Notes: a model not told the origin generated them from the letters alone. A stretch of DNA of 8,606 nt from Eggerthellaceae bacterium (GCA_900753095.1 CAADXT010000085.1:1-8606); one strand, 5' to 3'; counted from the stretch's first letter, positions 1-7,390 are shown. Numbers and translations are program-made.

Positions 1-428
1 CCGCCGATGTCCACCATGGTGCCCGTTTCCAGGCTCTGGTCGAGCTTTGCGCCAAGGTAGCCGAGGTGCGCCTCTTCCTCGTTCGAGAGGATGGCGATGC
101 GCATCCCGATTCCCTCCTCGATTTCCGCGGTTGCCTTGTGCGAGTTCGAGCAGTTGCGCAGCACGGCGGTGGCGAAGATGTCGATGCGGTCGCAGTTGAA
201 GTGCGAAGCCCGGCGCAAATGCGCGTTGATGGTCTTGATGGCGCGCTTCACGCCTTCTTCGGTCATGGCGCCTTCCTTCACGTGGGAGGCAAGCCCGGCC
301 ATGACCTTGTAGTTCAGCAGCGTATCGATGTCCTTCTTCCGCAGGGGCTCATGCGCGGCGCACTGCACCTCGTAGATGCAAAGGCGGATGGTGTTCGAAC
401 CTAGATCGATGATGCCGTAGCGGGACAT
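1..428 (-). CDS. ppx: Exopolyphosphatase, Ppx/GppA family (N-terminal part, runs off left edge)
   Basis: Read on the minus strand, an ATG at 428-426 opens a frame that stays open to the window edge (142 codons plus two bases). AAGGAG lies 7 nt upstream (436-441), which fixes the start. Residues 5-13 (GIIDLGSNT) are the first phosphate-binding loop of the ASKHA-fold Ppx/GppA family. ATAVLRNCSN (86-95) and ILSNEEEAHLGYLG (113-126) match the conserved core, and TGTMVDIGG (135-143) at the edge is the second phosphate-binding loop. The family hydrolyses inorganic polyphosphate from chain ends or removes the 5' phosphate of pppGpp in the cytoplasm. The two roles cannot be told apart from an N-terminal fragment. 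The divergent polyphosphate kinase-type neighbour favours a polyphosphate role. About half or less of the protein is visible. Confidence 0.9.
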   Translation of the reverse strand, partial: MSRYGIIDLGSNTIRLCIYEVQCAAHEPLRKKDIDTLLNYKVMAGLASHVKEGAMTEEGVKRAIKTINAHLRRASHFNCDRIDIFATAVLRNCSNSHKATAEIEEGIGMRIAILSNEEEAHLGYLGAKLDQSLETGTMVDIG

Positions 429-630
429 ATAAGAGCTCCTTGTTGTTAAATTCGCTGCTTTAGAACACTTCACTTGATTTAACTATATTCGCTTAATCGG
501 AAGTGGGGTAGCATCCCTTGTAACGTGTTATTTAACATTTTTCTGTCATTTGCCAGGCATCTTGCCGGCTTGGCGCCGGCCTAGGCGCTTGTGCGAATGG
601 CTTGGCTTGCGGCCAAGGGGGAGGGAAACG
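429..630. promoter_or_regulatory. Divergent intergenic region between ppx and pap
   Basis: This 202-bp gap must hold the start signals for both divergent genes. Positions 441-550 are clearly AT-richer than the flanking genes. I could not find a -35/-10 pair with acceptable spacing on either strand, so no promoter is placed. The heptamer GTTAAAT or its complement ATTTAAC occurs three times (445-451, 477-483, 530-536). The last copy is part of a perfect inverted repeat, TGTTA-TT-TAACA, at 526-537. These could be regulator sites but may be chance in AT-rich DNA. The pap-proximal part is GC-rich and can fold (separate entry). Confidence 0.45.
564..617 (+). promoter_or_regulatory. GC-rich hairpins in the pap leader, next to its RBS
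   Basis: GCCGGC (564-569) can pair with GCCGGC (575-580) across a 5-nt loop. An overlapping alternative pairs GCGCC (573-577) with GGCGC (584-588), so the two are mutually exclusive. A third hairpin, CTTGGC (601-606) with GCCAAG (612-617), ends directly at the G-rich pap Shine-Dalgarno stretch (617-625). Such structure could affect translation, but GC-rich DNA forms short hairpins easily and no T-run follows any of them. Confidence 0.3.
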
Positions 631-2331
631 ATGCTCGATACGGTTCGTTTGGATTCGCAGAAGGTTTCCAAGAAGGAATACAAGGTCCGCTTCAAGGAGC
701 TCATCAACAAGCTGGTGGTGCTTCAGCAGGAGGCGAAGCGCCAGGAGCTTGGCGTAGTGGTGCTGTTCGAGGGATGGAAGGGCGCCGGCAAGGGCAGCCG
801 CATCTCCGATCTGCTGTATCACCTCGACGCGCGCGACACCTCGGTGTACGTAACGGAAGACTTCGACGAGGAGGAAGCCCAAAACGTGCTGAGCGGCGAG
901 TTCGGCGCAACCGGGTACTTTCCCGTTATGCAGCAGTTCTGGAAGGCGCTTGGCCAGCGCGGCAGCATGACGTTCTACGACCGCGGCTGGTACTCGGTTG
1001 CAGCACAGCATGTGATAAACATGCTGCCGAAGAAGGGCAAGCTCTCCAAGAAGGAGCGCGCTGCAGTCGAGGCGCACACGCAGCGCGTGCTGCCCTCCAT
1101 CGAGGACTTCGAGACGCAGCTGCGCAACGACGGGTACCTGGTAATCAAGTTCTTCCTGCACATCTCCGAGCAAACCCAGCGCGAGCGTTTGGTGGGGCTC
1201 TACAGCGACCCTGCCACCAAATGGCGCGTTACCCAAAGCGACCTTCGCCAACTCGACCATTACAAGCAGGCGTACCGCGTGTACGACGAGATGCTGAAGC
1301 GCTCGAACTTCAAGGCCGCTCCGTGGATCCTGCTCGATGCGACCGACCATCGCCGCGTGAACCTCAGCGTGGCGCAGACGCTGGTCACCGCCCTGGAGCG
1401 CGAGCTTTCCAAGCCGAAGAACGCTGCTGCCCTGGAAGCGGAGAAGAAGGCGAAGGAGAACTCCGCTGCGGCCGTCACGGGTGCAGTTGCAGGAGACGAG
1501 CGCGTGCGCAGCGAAGAGCAGAACCATCAGCTTCGCATCCAGGCGGAGCGCGAGGCCGCCGAGACGAGCGCGCATGCTCCCACGATGACGCGCTTCATTC
1601 CCAGCGAGCGCATCCCCTCGCTTGACGAGGTCGATCACTCCCTTGCGCTCACGCGCGAAGACTACAAGCTGCAGCTGAAGGCCGAGCAGGAGCGCTTGCG
1701 CCGCATCGAGCTGGAGATGTACATCAGGCGCGTTCCCATGATGATCATGTACGAGGGGTGGGACGCTGCGGGCAAGGGCGGCAGCATCAAGCGCGTGGCG
1801 CAGGCGCTCGATGCCCGCTCCTACACCATTTTCCCCAGCCCGGCGCCCACCAAGCCCGAGCTGCTGCATCCTCATCTGTGGCGCTACTGGACGCGCTTGC
1901 CGAAGGCGGGCCAGGTGGGTATCTACCACCGCAGTTGGTATGGCCGTGTGCTGGTCGAGCGCGTTTAGGGCTTCGCCAGCACCGAGCAGTGGAGCCGCGC
2001 CTATGAAGAGATCAACGAGTTCGAACGCGACATGGTCGACTGGGGAGCCATTCTGCTGAAGTTCTGGGTTGACGTTTCGCCCGAAACGCAGCTTCAGCGT
2101 TTCGAGGCGCGTGAGAACAACCCTGCGAAGAGCTGGAAGATCACCGCGGAGGATTGGCGCAACCGCGACAAGTACCCGCAGTACCGCGCTGCCGTAGACG
2201 ACATGTTCCGCCTAACCTCCACGCACAATGCGCCGTGGATTATCCTGGAAAGCGACGACAAGTACTACGCCCGCGTGAAGGCGCTGCGCATCATCAACGA
2301 GGCGATAGAGAAGCGCTTGGGGCTGTTCTAA
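631..2331 (+). pseudogene. pap: Polyphosphate:AMP phosphotransferase (tandem PPK2 domains), interrupted by an in-frame TAG
   Basis: The intact gene would encode 566 residues with two PPK2 domains that move phosphate from polyphosphate to AMP, giving ADP. The start at 631 has GGAGG (620-624) 6 nt upstream; an in-frame ATG at 550 has no RBS and adds non-conserved residues. The N-domain Walker A is GWKGAGKG (48-55), with Lys where active PPK2 enzymes have Asp, and FYDRGWY lies at 115-121. An Ala/Glu/Lys-rich linker follows (about 261-330). The C-domain has the canonical GWDAAGKG (376-383) and YHRSWYGRVLVERV (432-445). Codon 446 is then TAG (1966-1968). The frame continues cleanly as GFASTEQW with the lid-like KSWKITAEDWRNRDKY and ends at TAA 2329-2331. 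Family members usually read VERVEGF here, so one GAG-to-TAG change explains the break. A 445-residue product would lack the lid and the end of the catalytic domain and is probably inactive. No second lesion is seen. An internal ATG at 2032 has no RBS. Confidence 0.85.
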
Positions 2332-2339
2332 CCTGGCTC

Positions 2340-2373
2340 AAAGGGCATCCAGGGGCTTCTTTGGACGCCCTTT
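2340..2373 (+). terminator. Terminator-like hairpin after pap
   Basis: AAAGGGC (2340-2346) pairs with GCCCTTT (2367-2373) and TCCA (2348-2351) with TGGA (2362-2365), separated by one A/C mismatch, around a 10-nt loop. The hairpin starts 8 nt after the pap stop codon. The T-run is only the three bases of the stem, so it may be a weak terminator or an mRNA-end stabiliser. Confidence 0.55.
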
Positions 2374-2409
2374 GCGTCTTAACGCTGCATGGAAGGAGCG
2401 CTGCAGCTG

Positions 2410-3363
2410 ATGCACGATATCTGGAACCCCTGGCATGGCTGCACGAAGATCAGCGAAGGCTGCTCGAACTGCTACATGTTCAGCGCCGATAAAGCGCGCG
2501 GGCTCGATGGAAGCGTGATACGCCGCAACAAAACCGCGTTCGATTACCCTCTGCAGCGTACTCGCGCCGGCTCGTTCAAGGTGCGGTCGGGCGAGCTTAT
2601 CCGCGTCTGCATGAATTCCGATTTCTTCATCGAAGAAGCCGATCTGTGGCGTGAAGAGGTGTGGTCGATCATCCATGCCCGCCCTGACGTGAAGTTCTTC
2701 ATTCTCACCAAGCGTCCGGAGCGTATGGCGAAGTGCCTTCCCGCCGATTGGGGCGAGGGGTGGGAAAACGTCATGCTCAACGTCTCGTGCGAAAACCAGC
2801 GTCGTGCCGATGAGCGCATTCCCATTCTTCTTGCAACCCCTGCGGCCCATAGGGGCATTATGTGCGCTCCCCTTATCGGCCCGGTAAGCGTGCGGCGCTA
2901 CTTGAAGGGAAGCGGGGAAGCGCACGGTGCGACGCTCGAGCAGGTTATCTGCGGAGGCGAGAACTACGATAACCCACGGCTTTGCGATTTTTCCTGGGTG
3001 CAATCCCTTGCCGGAGAGTGCCGTGAGCATAACGTGACGTTCTCGTTCGTTGAGACGGGGAGCGTTTTTGCCGTCGAGGGGAGAACCTACCGTATCCCGA
3101 GAAAGCTTCAGGCCGAGCAGGCGTTTAAATCGGGGGTTGTGCACCAGGGCAAGCCGATTGCCTGGAGCCTTTCCGACCCGTTAGGGCTCCCGCTTTCGCC
3201 CGAGGAGCTTTACACGCCGAGATTCCGCGCCAAGTGCGCTACCTGCGGCGGTCATTTAACGTGCAACGGATGCTGCAACTGCGGGCTTTGCGGTGAGCCT
3301 GATGAAGAGCTTTTCGCCTGGGAAGAGCTTTGCCCTGCTGCCGGCAGGCATTGCGGCCAGTAA
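2410..3363 (+). CDS. DUF5131 family protein (phage Gp37/Gp68-like) with a cysteine-rich C-terminal tail
   Basis: The gene encodes 317 residues of unknown biochemical role. I chose the ATG at 2410 because AAGGAG lies at 2393-2398 and family members begin with the IWNPWHGC motif at residues 4-11. An upstream in-frame ATG at 2389 overlaps no RBS. Family landmarks in order are C11-X6-C18-X2-C21, FILTKRPERM (97-106), NVSCENQ (124-130), CAPLIGPV (152-159) and VICGGENYDNPR (179-190). The three-cysteine motif resembles a metal or Fe-S site, and I recall the family being compared with radical-SAM TIM barrels; that mechanism is inference. The tail has nine cysteines in the last 42 residues (276, 279, 285, 288, 289, 291, 294, 308, 315), which could form a zinc or Fe-S module. 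The gene is bracketed by hairpins and looks monocistronic. I see no three-Cys-motif partner (TcmP) gene and no phage structural gene nearby. Confidence 0.82.
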   Translation: MHDIWNPWHGCTKISEGCSNCYMFSADKARGLDGSVIRRNKTAFDYPLQRTRAGSFKVRSGELIRVCMNSDFFIEEADLWREEVWSIIHARPDVKFFILTKRPERMAKCLPADWGEGWENVMLNVSCENQRRADERIPILLATPAAHRGIMCAPLIGPVSVRRYLKGSGEAHGATLEQVICGGENYDNPRLCDFSWVQSLAGECREHNVTFSFVETGSVFAVEGRTYRIPRKLQAEQAFKSGVVHQGKPIAWSLSDPLGLPLSPEELYTPRFRAKCATCGGHLTCNGCCNCGLCGEPDEELFAWEELCPAAGRHCGQ

Positions 3364-3479
3364 AGCGCGCGGATTGGCGTTGCGTCTGCGCTGCGTTTGC
3401 CGAAGCTCAGCGGGGAGCTTTCAAGGCGCCGCCGGAAAACCCGTTCGCTTTTCGGTTTTTGCCGATTGCCCGCAGAGGC

Positions 3480-3520
3480 GAAATCCCTCTTGCGAATCTT
3501 CGCAAGAGGGATTTCTTTTT
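3480..3520 (+). terminator. Strong intrinsic terminator after the DUF5131 gene
   Basis: Bases 3480-3496 (beginning GAAATCCCTC) pair perfectly with 3499-3515 (ending GAGGGATTTC), a 17-bp stem around TC, followed by TTTTT (3516-3520). It separates the DUF5131 gene from the sortase-purF unit. The 116 bases between the DUF5131 stop and this stem contain no supported gene; a weak AAAACC/GGTTTT hairpin (3436-3459) is the only structure I see there. Confidence 0.93.
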
Positions 3521-3600
3521 GCTACTATTGTTTAGTTGCATCGTTGCTTTACGTGCGGCGATGGAAGTTCGTTTCAGTGCCAAGCTTGTAAAGGTGGTTC

Positions 3601-4626
3601 ATGCCAAAGGGCGCAAACAGACGCGGTTCATCGCATGGGCCCCATGCTGCTCCGCAGCGCTCGGGGAACATGATGCCCGCAAGTTATCATTCTCAATTCG
3701 CTTCTCAAAACCAGAGCGCCTCTGAATTCAGCCGCGACAGGTACGGTTCGGCTGCTCGTACAAAAAACCCGCGCAAGGGCGGCGTTTGGCGCGTGGTGTT
3801 CATCATCTCCATCGCGGTGTTCGTATGCGCTTTGGCCGCATTGGGCGCTATCGGCTACCAGTATTGGTCGCAGCAAAACGCCTACAGCAACCTTGAGGAA
3901 TACGCAGAGGTCGATGCGGCGGAAAACGCCAACTTGGCCCTTTCCGATTTGAAGGTTGACTGGAACGCCCTGCAGGCCATCAACCCCGATATCGTGGCAT
4001 GGATCTACGTTCCCGGCACTCCCATCAACTATCCGGTGGTGCAGGGCTCCGATAACGAGGAATACCTGCACAGGGCCTTTGACGGCTCAACGGGGTGGCT
4101 GGCCTCTGCAGGCACCATCTTCCTCGATGCGTCCAACTCTTCCGATCTGTCCGACCAGAACAATGCGCTGTACGGGCATCATATGAACGATGGCTCGATG
4201 TTCGCTTCCCTGGCCGGTTTCGAGGACCAGGCTACCTTCGACAGTCATCGCGACATCTACGTGCTAACTCCCCAGGGCAACTATCGCCTGAAAACGTTTG
4301 CCTTGGTGAAAACGACGGGCAGCGACGCTATCGTTCAAACGTCGTTCTCCGGCGATGCAAGCTATCAGGCATACGTGCAGGACAAGCTTAACCGCAGCGT
4401 GGTAAGCCAGAAGGGGGATGCGCTTTCTGCTGCCGATATCAAGCAGTCGATGCTCTTCTCCACCTGCGAATACTCTCAAAACGACGGCCGCGCGGTGCTG
4501 TTCGCCGCTGTGGTGGAAACCACGGCAGCCAACGATCCTTACCTGAGCGCGAGCTCCTCAGGGACAACCGGTCTTTCGTCAAGTCAGGACGCGGTCATGG
4601 ATCGCAAATATGAGGAGGCTGCATAG
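3601..4626 (+). CDS. Class B-type sortase, membrane-anchored transpeptidase
   Basis: The gene encodes 341 residues. Sortases cut a sorting signal in secreted proteins and join them to peptidoglycan or to pilin subunits on the outer face of the membrane. A polar, Ser/Gln/Arg-rich cytoplasmic segment (1-62) precedes one membrane helix (about 63-86). The extracellular catalytic domain starts near 120 with VAWIYVPGTPINYPVVQG (132-149). NNALYGHHMNDGSMF (187-201) holds catalytic His193, FSTCEYSQNDGR (286-297) holds Cys289 and Arg297, and the wider pattern is that of the SrtB family. The start at 3601 has a modest RBS (AAAGGTGG, 3590-3597); Met24 (3670) is a weaker alternative. No substrate gene with an LPXTG- or NPQTN-like signal is in the window, so pilin polymerisation and wall anchoring cannot be separated. 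The TAG stop abuts the purF ATG with no gap. Confidence 0.88.
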   Translation: MPKGANRRGSSHGPHAAPQRSGNMMPASYHSQFASQNQSASEFSRDRYGSAARTKNPRKGGVWRVVFIISIAVFVCALAALGAIGYQYWSQQNAYSNLEEYAEVDAAENANLALSDLKVDWNALQAINPDIVAWIYVPGTPINYPVVQGSDNEEYLHRAFDGSTGWLASAGTIFLDASNSSDLSDQNNALYGHHMNDGSMFASLAGFEDQATFDSHRDIYVLTPQGNYRLKTFALVKTTGSDAIVQTSFSGDASYQAYVQDKLNRSVVSQKGDALSAADIKQSMLFSTCEYSQNDGRAVLFAAVVETTAANDPYLSASSSGTTGLSSSQDAVMDRKYEEAA

Positions 4627-6084
4627 ATGAGCATGTCGGTGTTTCCCGGAGAGCGCCCCGACAGAATGGAAGAAGAGTGCGGTGTTTTCGGCATTTACGC
4701 ACCTGGTGAAGACGTTGCGCGCATGACGTGCTTCGGCTTGCAGGCGCTGCAGCACCGCGGTCAGGAATCCGCTGGCATTGCCGTAGGCGACGGCGACACC
4801 ATTATGGCTTCGAAGGATTTGGGCTTGGTAACCCAGGCATTTACCGAGAGCGACCTTTCCGCCCTGAAGGGCAACCTTGCCATCGGCCATGTCCGCTATT
4901 CCACGAGCGGCGGCGTCGACTCATGGGAAGCGGCTCAGCCCCATATCTCGGCAATCGACGATGTGCTTATCGCGCTTGCTCACAACGGCACGTTGGTGAA
5001 CACCAACTACTTGAAGGCGAGGATCATCGACTACGGCGTGCATCTGCGCGCGGGCACCGACTCCGAAGCTGCCGCCAAGATCATCGGCGAGGTAACCAAA
5101 ACCACTCATTCTCTTCGCGCGGGCATCCGCACGGCTATGAAGATGATCAAGGGCGCCTATGCCATGCTGCTGGCAAGCCCCGATTACCTGTACGCCTTCC
5201 GCGACCCCAACGGCATTCGCCCCTTGGTGGTGGGCAAGCTTTCGAACGGCCGTGGCTGGGTTGTTTCCTCTGAAACCTGCGGCCTTGATATCGTGGGCGC
5301 AGAGTTCATGCGCGAAGTTGCCCCCGGCGAGATCATCCGCTTCGGCAAAGACGGCATGATCTCGGAAACCGGCGTTGAGCCGGGCAGGCGCGCCAGCTGC
5401 ATTTTCGAGTACGTCTACTTTGCCCGCCCCGACTCGGTGATGGACGGCCAGAGCGTGTATGTGGCTCGTCGCGAGATGGGGCGCATCCTTGCGCGCGAGG
5501 CACCGGTTGAGGCCGACTTGGTGCTGGGTGTTCCCGACTCGGGCCTGCCTTCTGCTATGGGCTATGCCCTTGAAAGCGGTATCCCGTACAGCAACGGCAT
5601 TGTGAAGAATCGCTATGTGGGACGCACCTTCATCCAGCCTACCGACGAGATGCGCCAGCTGGGCATTCGCCTGAAGCTGAACCCGCTTCCCTCTGTTATC
5701 GCAGGTCAGCGTCTTGTTGTTATCGACGACTCTATCGTTCGCGGCAACACTTCCAAGAAGCTGGTCGACATGCTGCGCGATGCGGGTGCCAAGGAAGTGC
5801 ACCTGCGCATCGTGTCGCCCGAAACCCGTTGGCCCTGCTTCTACGGCATCGATACCGACACGCAGGATCAGCTCATTGCCGCCAACATGACCAACCAGGA
5901 AATGTGCGATTTCATCGGATGCGATTCGCTGGCGTTCATTTCAGTTAAGGGCTTGCATGAGGCGGTTCAGTGCGACCATCCCGGTTTCTGCGACGCTTGC
6001 TTTACCGGCGAGTACCCGGTGGATATTCCTGATACCATGAAGGCGAAGAGCTTCCTCCCCGAAGGGAAGGCAGTGCTTGGCTAA
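4627..6084 (+). CDS. purF: Amidophosphoribosyltransferase (glutamine PRPP amidotransferase)
   Basis: This enzyme catalyses the committed first step of purine synthesis: PRPP plus glutamine gives 5-phosphoribosylamine. It has 485 residues. GAGGAGG (4612-4618) sits 8 nt before the ATG, inside the sortase gene. The first 17 residues form a propeptide whose removal would expose Cys18 of EEECGVFG, the N-terminal-nucleophile cysteine of the glutaminase domain. LQHRGQESAGI (41-51), GHVRYSTSG (87-95) and AHNGTLVN (118-125) complete that domain. The PRPP loop is VVIDDSIVRGNTS (364-376). Cys258, Cys404, Cys455 and Cys458 match the 4Fe-4S ligands of the Bacillus-type enzyme, so it is probably oxygen-sensitive, fitting an anaerobe. 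Transcription must come through or from within the sortase gene, since no terminator separates them. Confidence 0.97.
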   Translation: MSMSVFPGERPDRMEEECGVFGIYAPGEDVARMTCFGLQALQHRGQESAGIAVGDGDTIMASKDLGLVTQAFTESDLSALKGNLAIGHVRYSTSGGVDSWEAAQPHISAIDDVLIALAHNGTLVNTNYLKARIIDYGVHLRAGTDSEAAAKIIGEVTKTTHSLRAGIRTAMKMIKGAYAMLLASPDYLYAFRDPNGIRPLVVGKLSNGRGWVVSSETCGLDIVGAEFMREVAPGEIIRFGKDGMISETGVEPGRRASCIFEYVYFARPDSVMDGQSVYVARREMGRILAREAPVEADLVLGVPDSGLPSAMGYALESGIPYSNGIVKNRYVGRTFIQPTDEMRQLGIRLKLNPLPSVIAGQRLVVIDDSIVRGNTSKKLVDMLRDAGAKEVHLRIVSPETRWPCFYGIDTDTQDQLIAANMTNQEMCDFIGCDSLAFISVKGLHEAVQCDHPGFCDACFTGEYPVDIPDTMKAKSFLPEGKAVLG

Positions 6085-6178
6085 CGGTTAGAGCCAAAAG
6101 GTGCGCCATGGCGCCTTAAAGCGTGGCATGAATTGTTTGTAAGCCCCCGAACAGGGGATTTGAGTTCCAGGAGATGCT
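6077..6178 (+). promoter_or_regulatory. purF-purM spacer with three short inverted repeats
   Basis: TTGGCT (6077-6082, spanning the purF stop) can pair with AGCCAA (6092-6097). GCGCCATGGCGC (6103-6114) is a perfect 12-bp palindrome. CCCC (6144-6147) can pair with GGGG (6154-6157). None is followed by a T-run, so this is not a clear terminator and purF and purM may be co-transcribed. The purM RBS (AGGAG, 6169-6173) ends the spacer. I recognise no known riboswitch here. Confidence 0.35.
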
Positions 6179-7330
6179 ATGACTGATCGCGTTAAGGTCA
6201 ACGCTATGGATAACAAGGAAACCAAGTGGCCCAGCTGGACGGCTCAGGGTGCTACCACCTACGCCGAGGCCGGCGTGGACACCGCTGAAGGCGCTCGTGC
6301 GGTCGATGCCATCAAAGATGCTGTTCATCGCACTTACCGCGACGAGGTTCGCGGCGACATCGGTGGCTTTGGCGGCTTGTTCTCCATCAACGTGGCAAAG
6401 AACATGGCCGACCCGATTCTGGTTTCCGGAACCGATGGCGTAGGCACCAAGATCCAGCTGGCAAAGCTTGCCGGCAAGCATGATACCGTGGGCATCGATC
6501 TGGTTGCCATGTGCGTGAACGACATCTTGGCAACGGGCGCCGAGCCCCTGTTCTTCCTTGATTACATCGCCATCGGCAAGCTGAAGAGCGAAGCGGTTGC
6601 CGAAATCGTCTCCGGCATCGCCGATGGCTGCCAGATGTCGGGCGCTGCCCTCATCGGCGGCGAGATGGCTGAGCATCCTGGCGTCATGGACCCGCATGAG
6701 TACGACCTTTCCGGTTTCTGCGTTGGCGTGGTTGACCGCCCCGAGATGCTCGACCCCGCAAAGGTCCAGGAGGGCGATGTGCTTATCGGCCTTGCCTCTT
6801 CGGGCATCCACTCCAACGGCTATTCCTTGGTCCGCAAGGTGGTAACCGACGGCAAGACGCTCTACGAGCTGCGCATGCCCCAGGAATCCTTGGGCGGCCA
6901 GAGCGTGCTCGACGCGCTGCTTGAGCCTACGCGCATCTACGTGAAGCCCGTGCGCTCCGTCCTGCGCCAGCTCCCCGGTGCTGTTCGCTCGTTGGCGCAC
7001 ATTACGGGCGGTGGCATCACCGAGAACCTGAACCGTGCGCTTCCCGAGAACATGGACGCAGAGGTTCACGTGGGAACGTGGGGCATGCCTCCCATCATCC
7101 CGTTCGTGTGCCATGCTGCGCATTTGGACGAGCACGAGGCACTGAAGACCTTCAACATGGGCCTCGGCATGGTGCTGGTTGTCGACCCCGGCAAGGTCGA
7201 TCAGGTAGTGGAGATTCTGGAAGCGGAAGGCGAGGCTCTTACTGTTGTGGGCCGCATCGTTCCCGGCTCGGGAGAGGTCGCCTACGTAGACCAGGACAAG
7301 CTGTTCGAAAGCGATTCTGCAGCTGAATAA
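6179..7330 (+). CDS. purM: Phosphoribosylformylglycinamidine cyclo-ligase (AIR synthetase)
   Basis: The enzyme closes the imidazole ring of formylglycinamidine ribonucleotide using ATP, giving AIR, the fifth step of IMP synthesis. It has 383 residues against roughly 340-350 for typical members; the excess is mostly N-terminal (residues 1-20, no motif). AGGAG 5 nt upstream supports the ATG at 6179; the in-frame ATG at codon 10 has no RBS. Signature stretches are LVSGTDGVGTK (81-91), VGIDLVAMCVNDILATGAEP (104-123), GAALIGGEMAEHPG (155-168), LASSGIHSNGYSL (205-217), HITGGGITENLNR (274-286) and FNMGLGM (325-331). These cover the ATP-binding and dimer-interface elements of the PurM/SelD fold. It follows purF after 94 nt and is closed by a strong terminator. 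Confidence 0.97.
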   Translation: MTDRVKVNAMDNKETKWPSWTAQGATTYAEAGVDTAEGARAVDAIKDAVHRTYRDEVRGDIGGFGGLFSINVAKNMADPILVSGTDGVGTKIQLAKLAGKHDTVGIDLVAMCVNDILATGAEPLFFLDYIAIGKLKSEAVAEIVSGIADGCQMSGAALIGGEMAEHPGVMDPHEYDLSGFCVGVVDRPEMLDPAKVQEGDVLIGLASSGIHSNGYSLVRKVVTDGKTLYELRMPQESLGGQSVLDALLEPTRIYVKPVRSVLRQLPGAVRSLAHITGGGITENLNRALPENMDAEVHVGTWGMPPIIPFVCHAAHLDEHEALKTFNMGLGMVLVVDPGKVDQVVEILEAEGEALTVVGRIVPGSGEVAYVDQDKLFESDSAAE

Positions 7331-7338
7331 ACGTGTGC

Positions 7339-7375
7339 CATGCGACCGAAGTTGCTTTCGGTCGCATGCTTTTTT
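7339..7375 (+). terminator. Intrinsic terminator after purM
   Basis: CATGCGACCGAA (7339-7350) pairs perfectly with TTCGGTCGCATG (7357-7368) around GTTGCT, followed by C and six T (7370-7375). It lies 8 nt beyond the purM stop. It should largely isolate purM from purN, implying a further promoter between about 7376 and 7460. Confidence 0.93.
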
Positions 7376-7390
7376 ATGTGCCTAAGCGGA

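Noticed and set aside
550..630. Earlier in-frame ATG (550) as the pap start
   Set aside because: No RBS, and the added residues are encoded by hairpin-forming leader DNA; the ATG at 631 has a strong RBS.
532..1929. 465-codon open frame on the minus strand opposite pap
   Set aside because: It mirrors the codon pattern of the plus-strand gene, is low-complexity Leu/Ala/His/Arg-rich with no recognisable domain, and pap has clear PPK2 motifs.
1966..1968. TAG read as pyrrolysine or as a reassigned sense codon
   Set aside because: TAG is the natural stop of the sortase (4624) and purN (8097) genes here, and Pap is not a known pyrrolysine protein; the following GGC is not a recognised readthrough context.
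2032..2331. Separate 99-codon gene made of the Pap C-terminus
   Set aside because: It has no RBS, starts mid-domain and is simply the in-frame continuation of pap after the amber codon.
2410..3363. Prophage remnant suggested by the Gp37/Gp68-like protein
   Set aside because: No integrase, structural gene or attachment repeat is visible nearby; the family is common in bacterial chromosomes.
3516..3600. Promoter for the sortase-purF unit (TTGTTT, TTGCAT, TACTAT elements)
   Set aside because: No pair of boxes has 16-18 nt spacing, so no promoter could be placed with confidence.
3330..3725. 131-codon plus-strand frame bridging the DUF5131 and sortase genes
   Set aside because: It runs straight through the strong terminator at 3480-3520 and into sortase in another frame; no protein family seen.
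6116..7135. 339-codon open frame on the minus strand opposite purM, and similar ones opposite purF (4921-5802) and the DUF5131 gene (2338-3144)
   Set aside because: All lie antisense to genes with unmistakable family motifs, lack RBS and domains, and are expected in GC-rich coding DNA.
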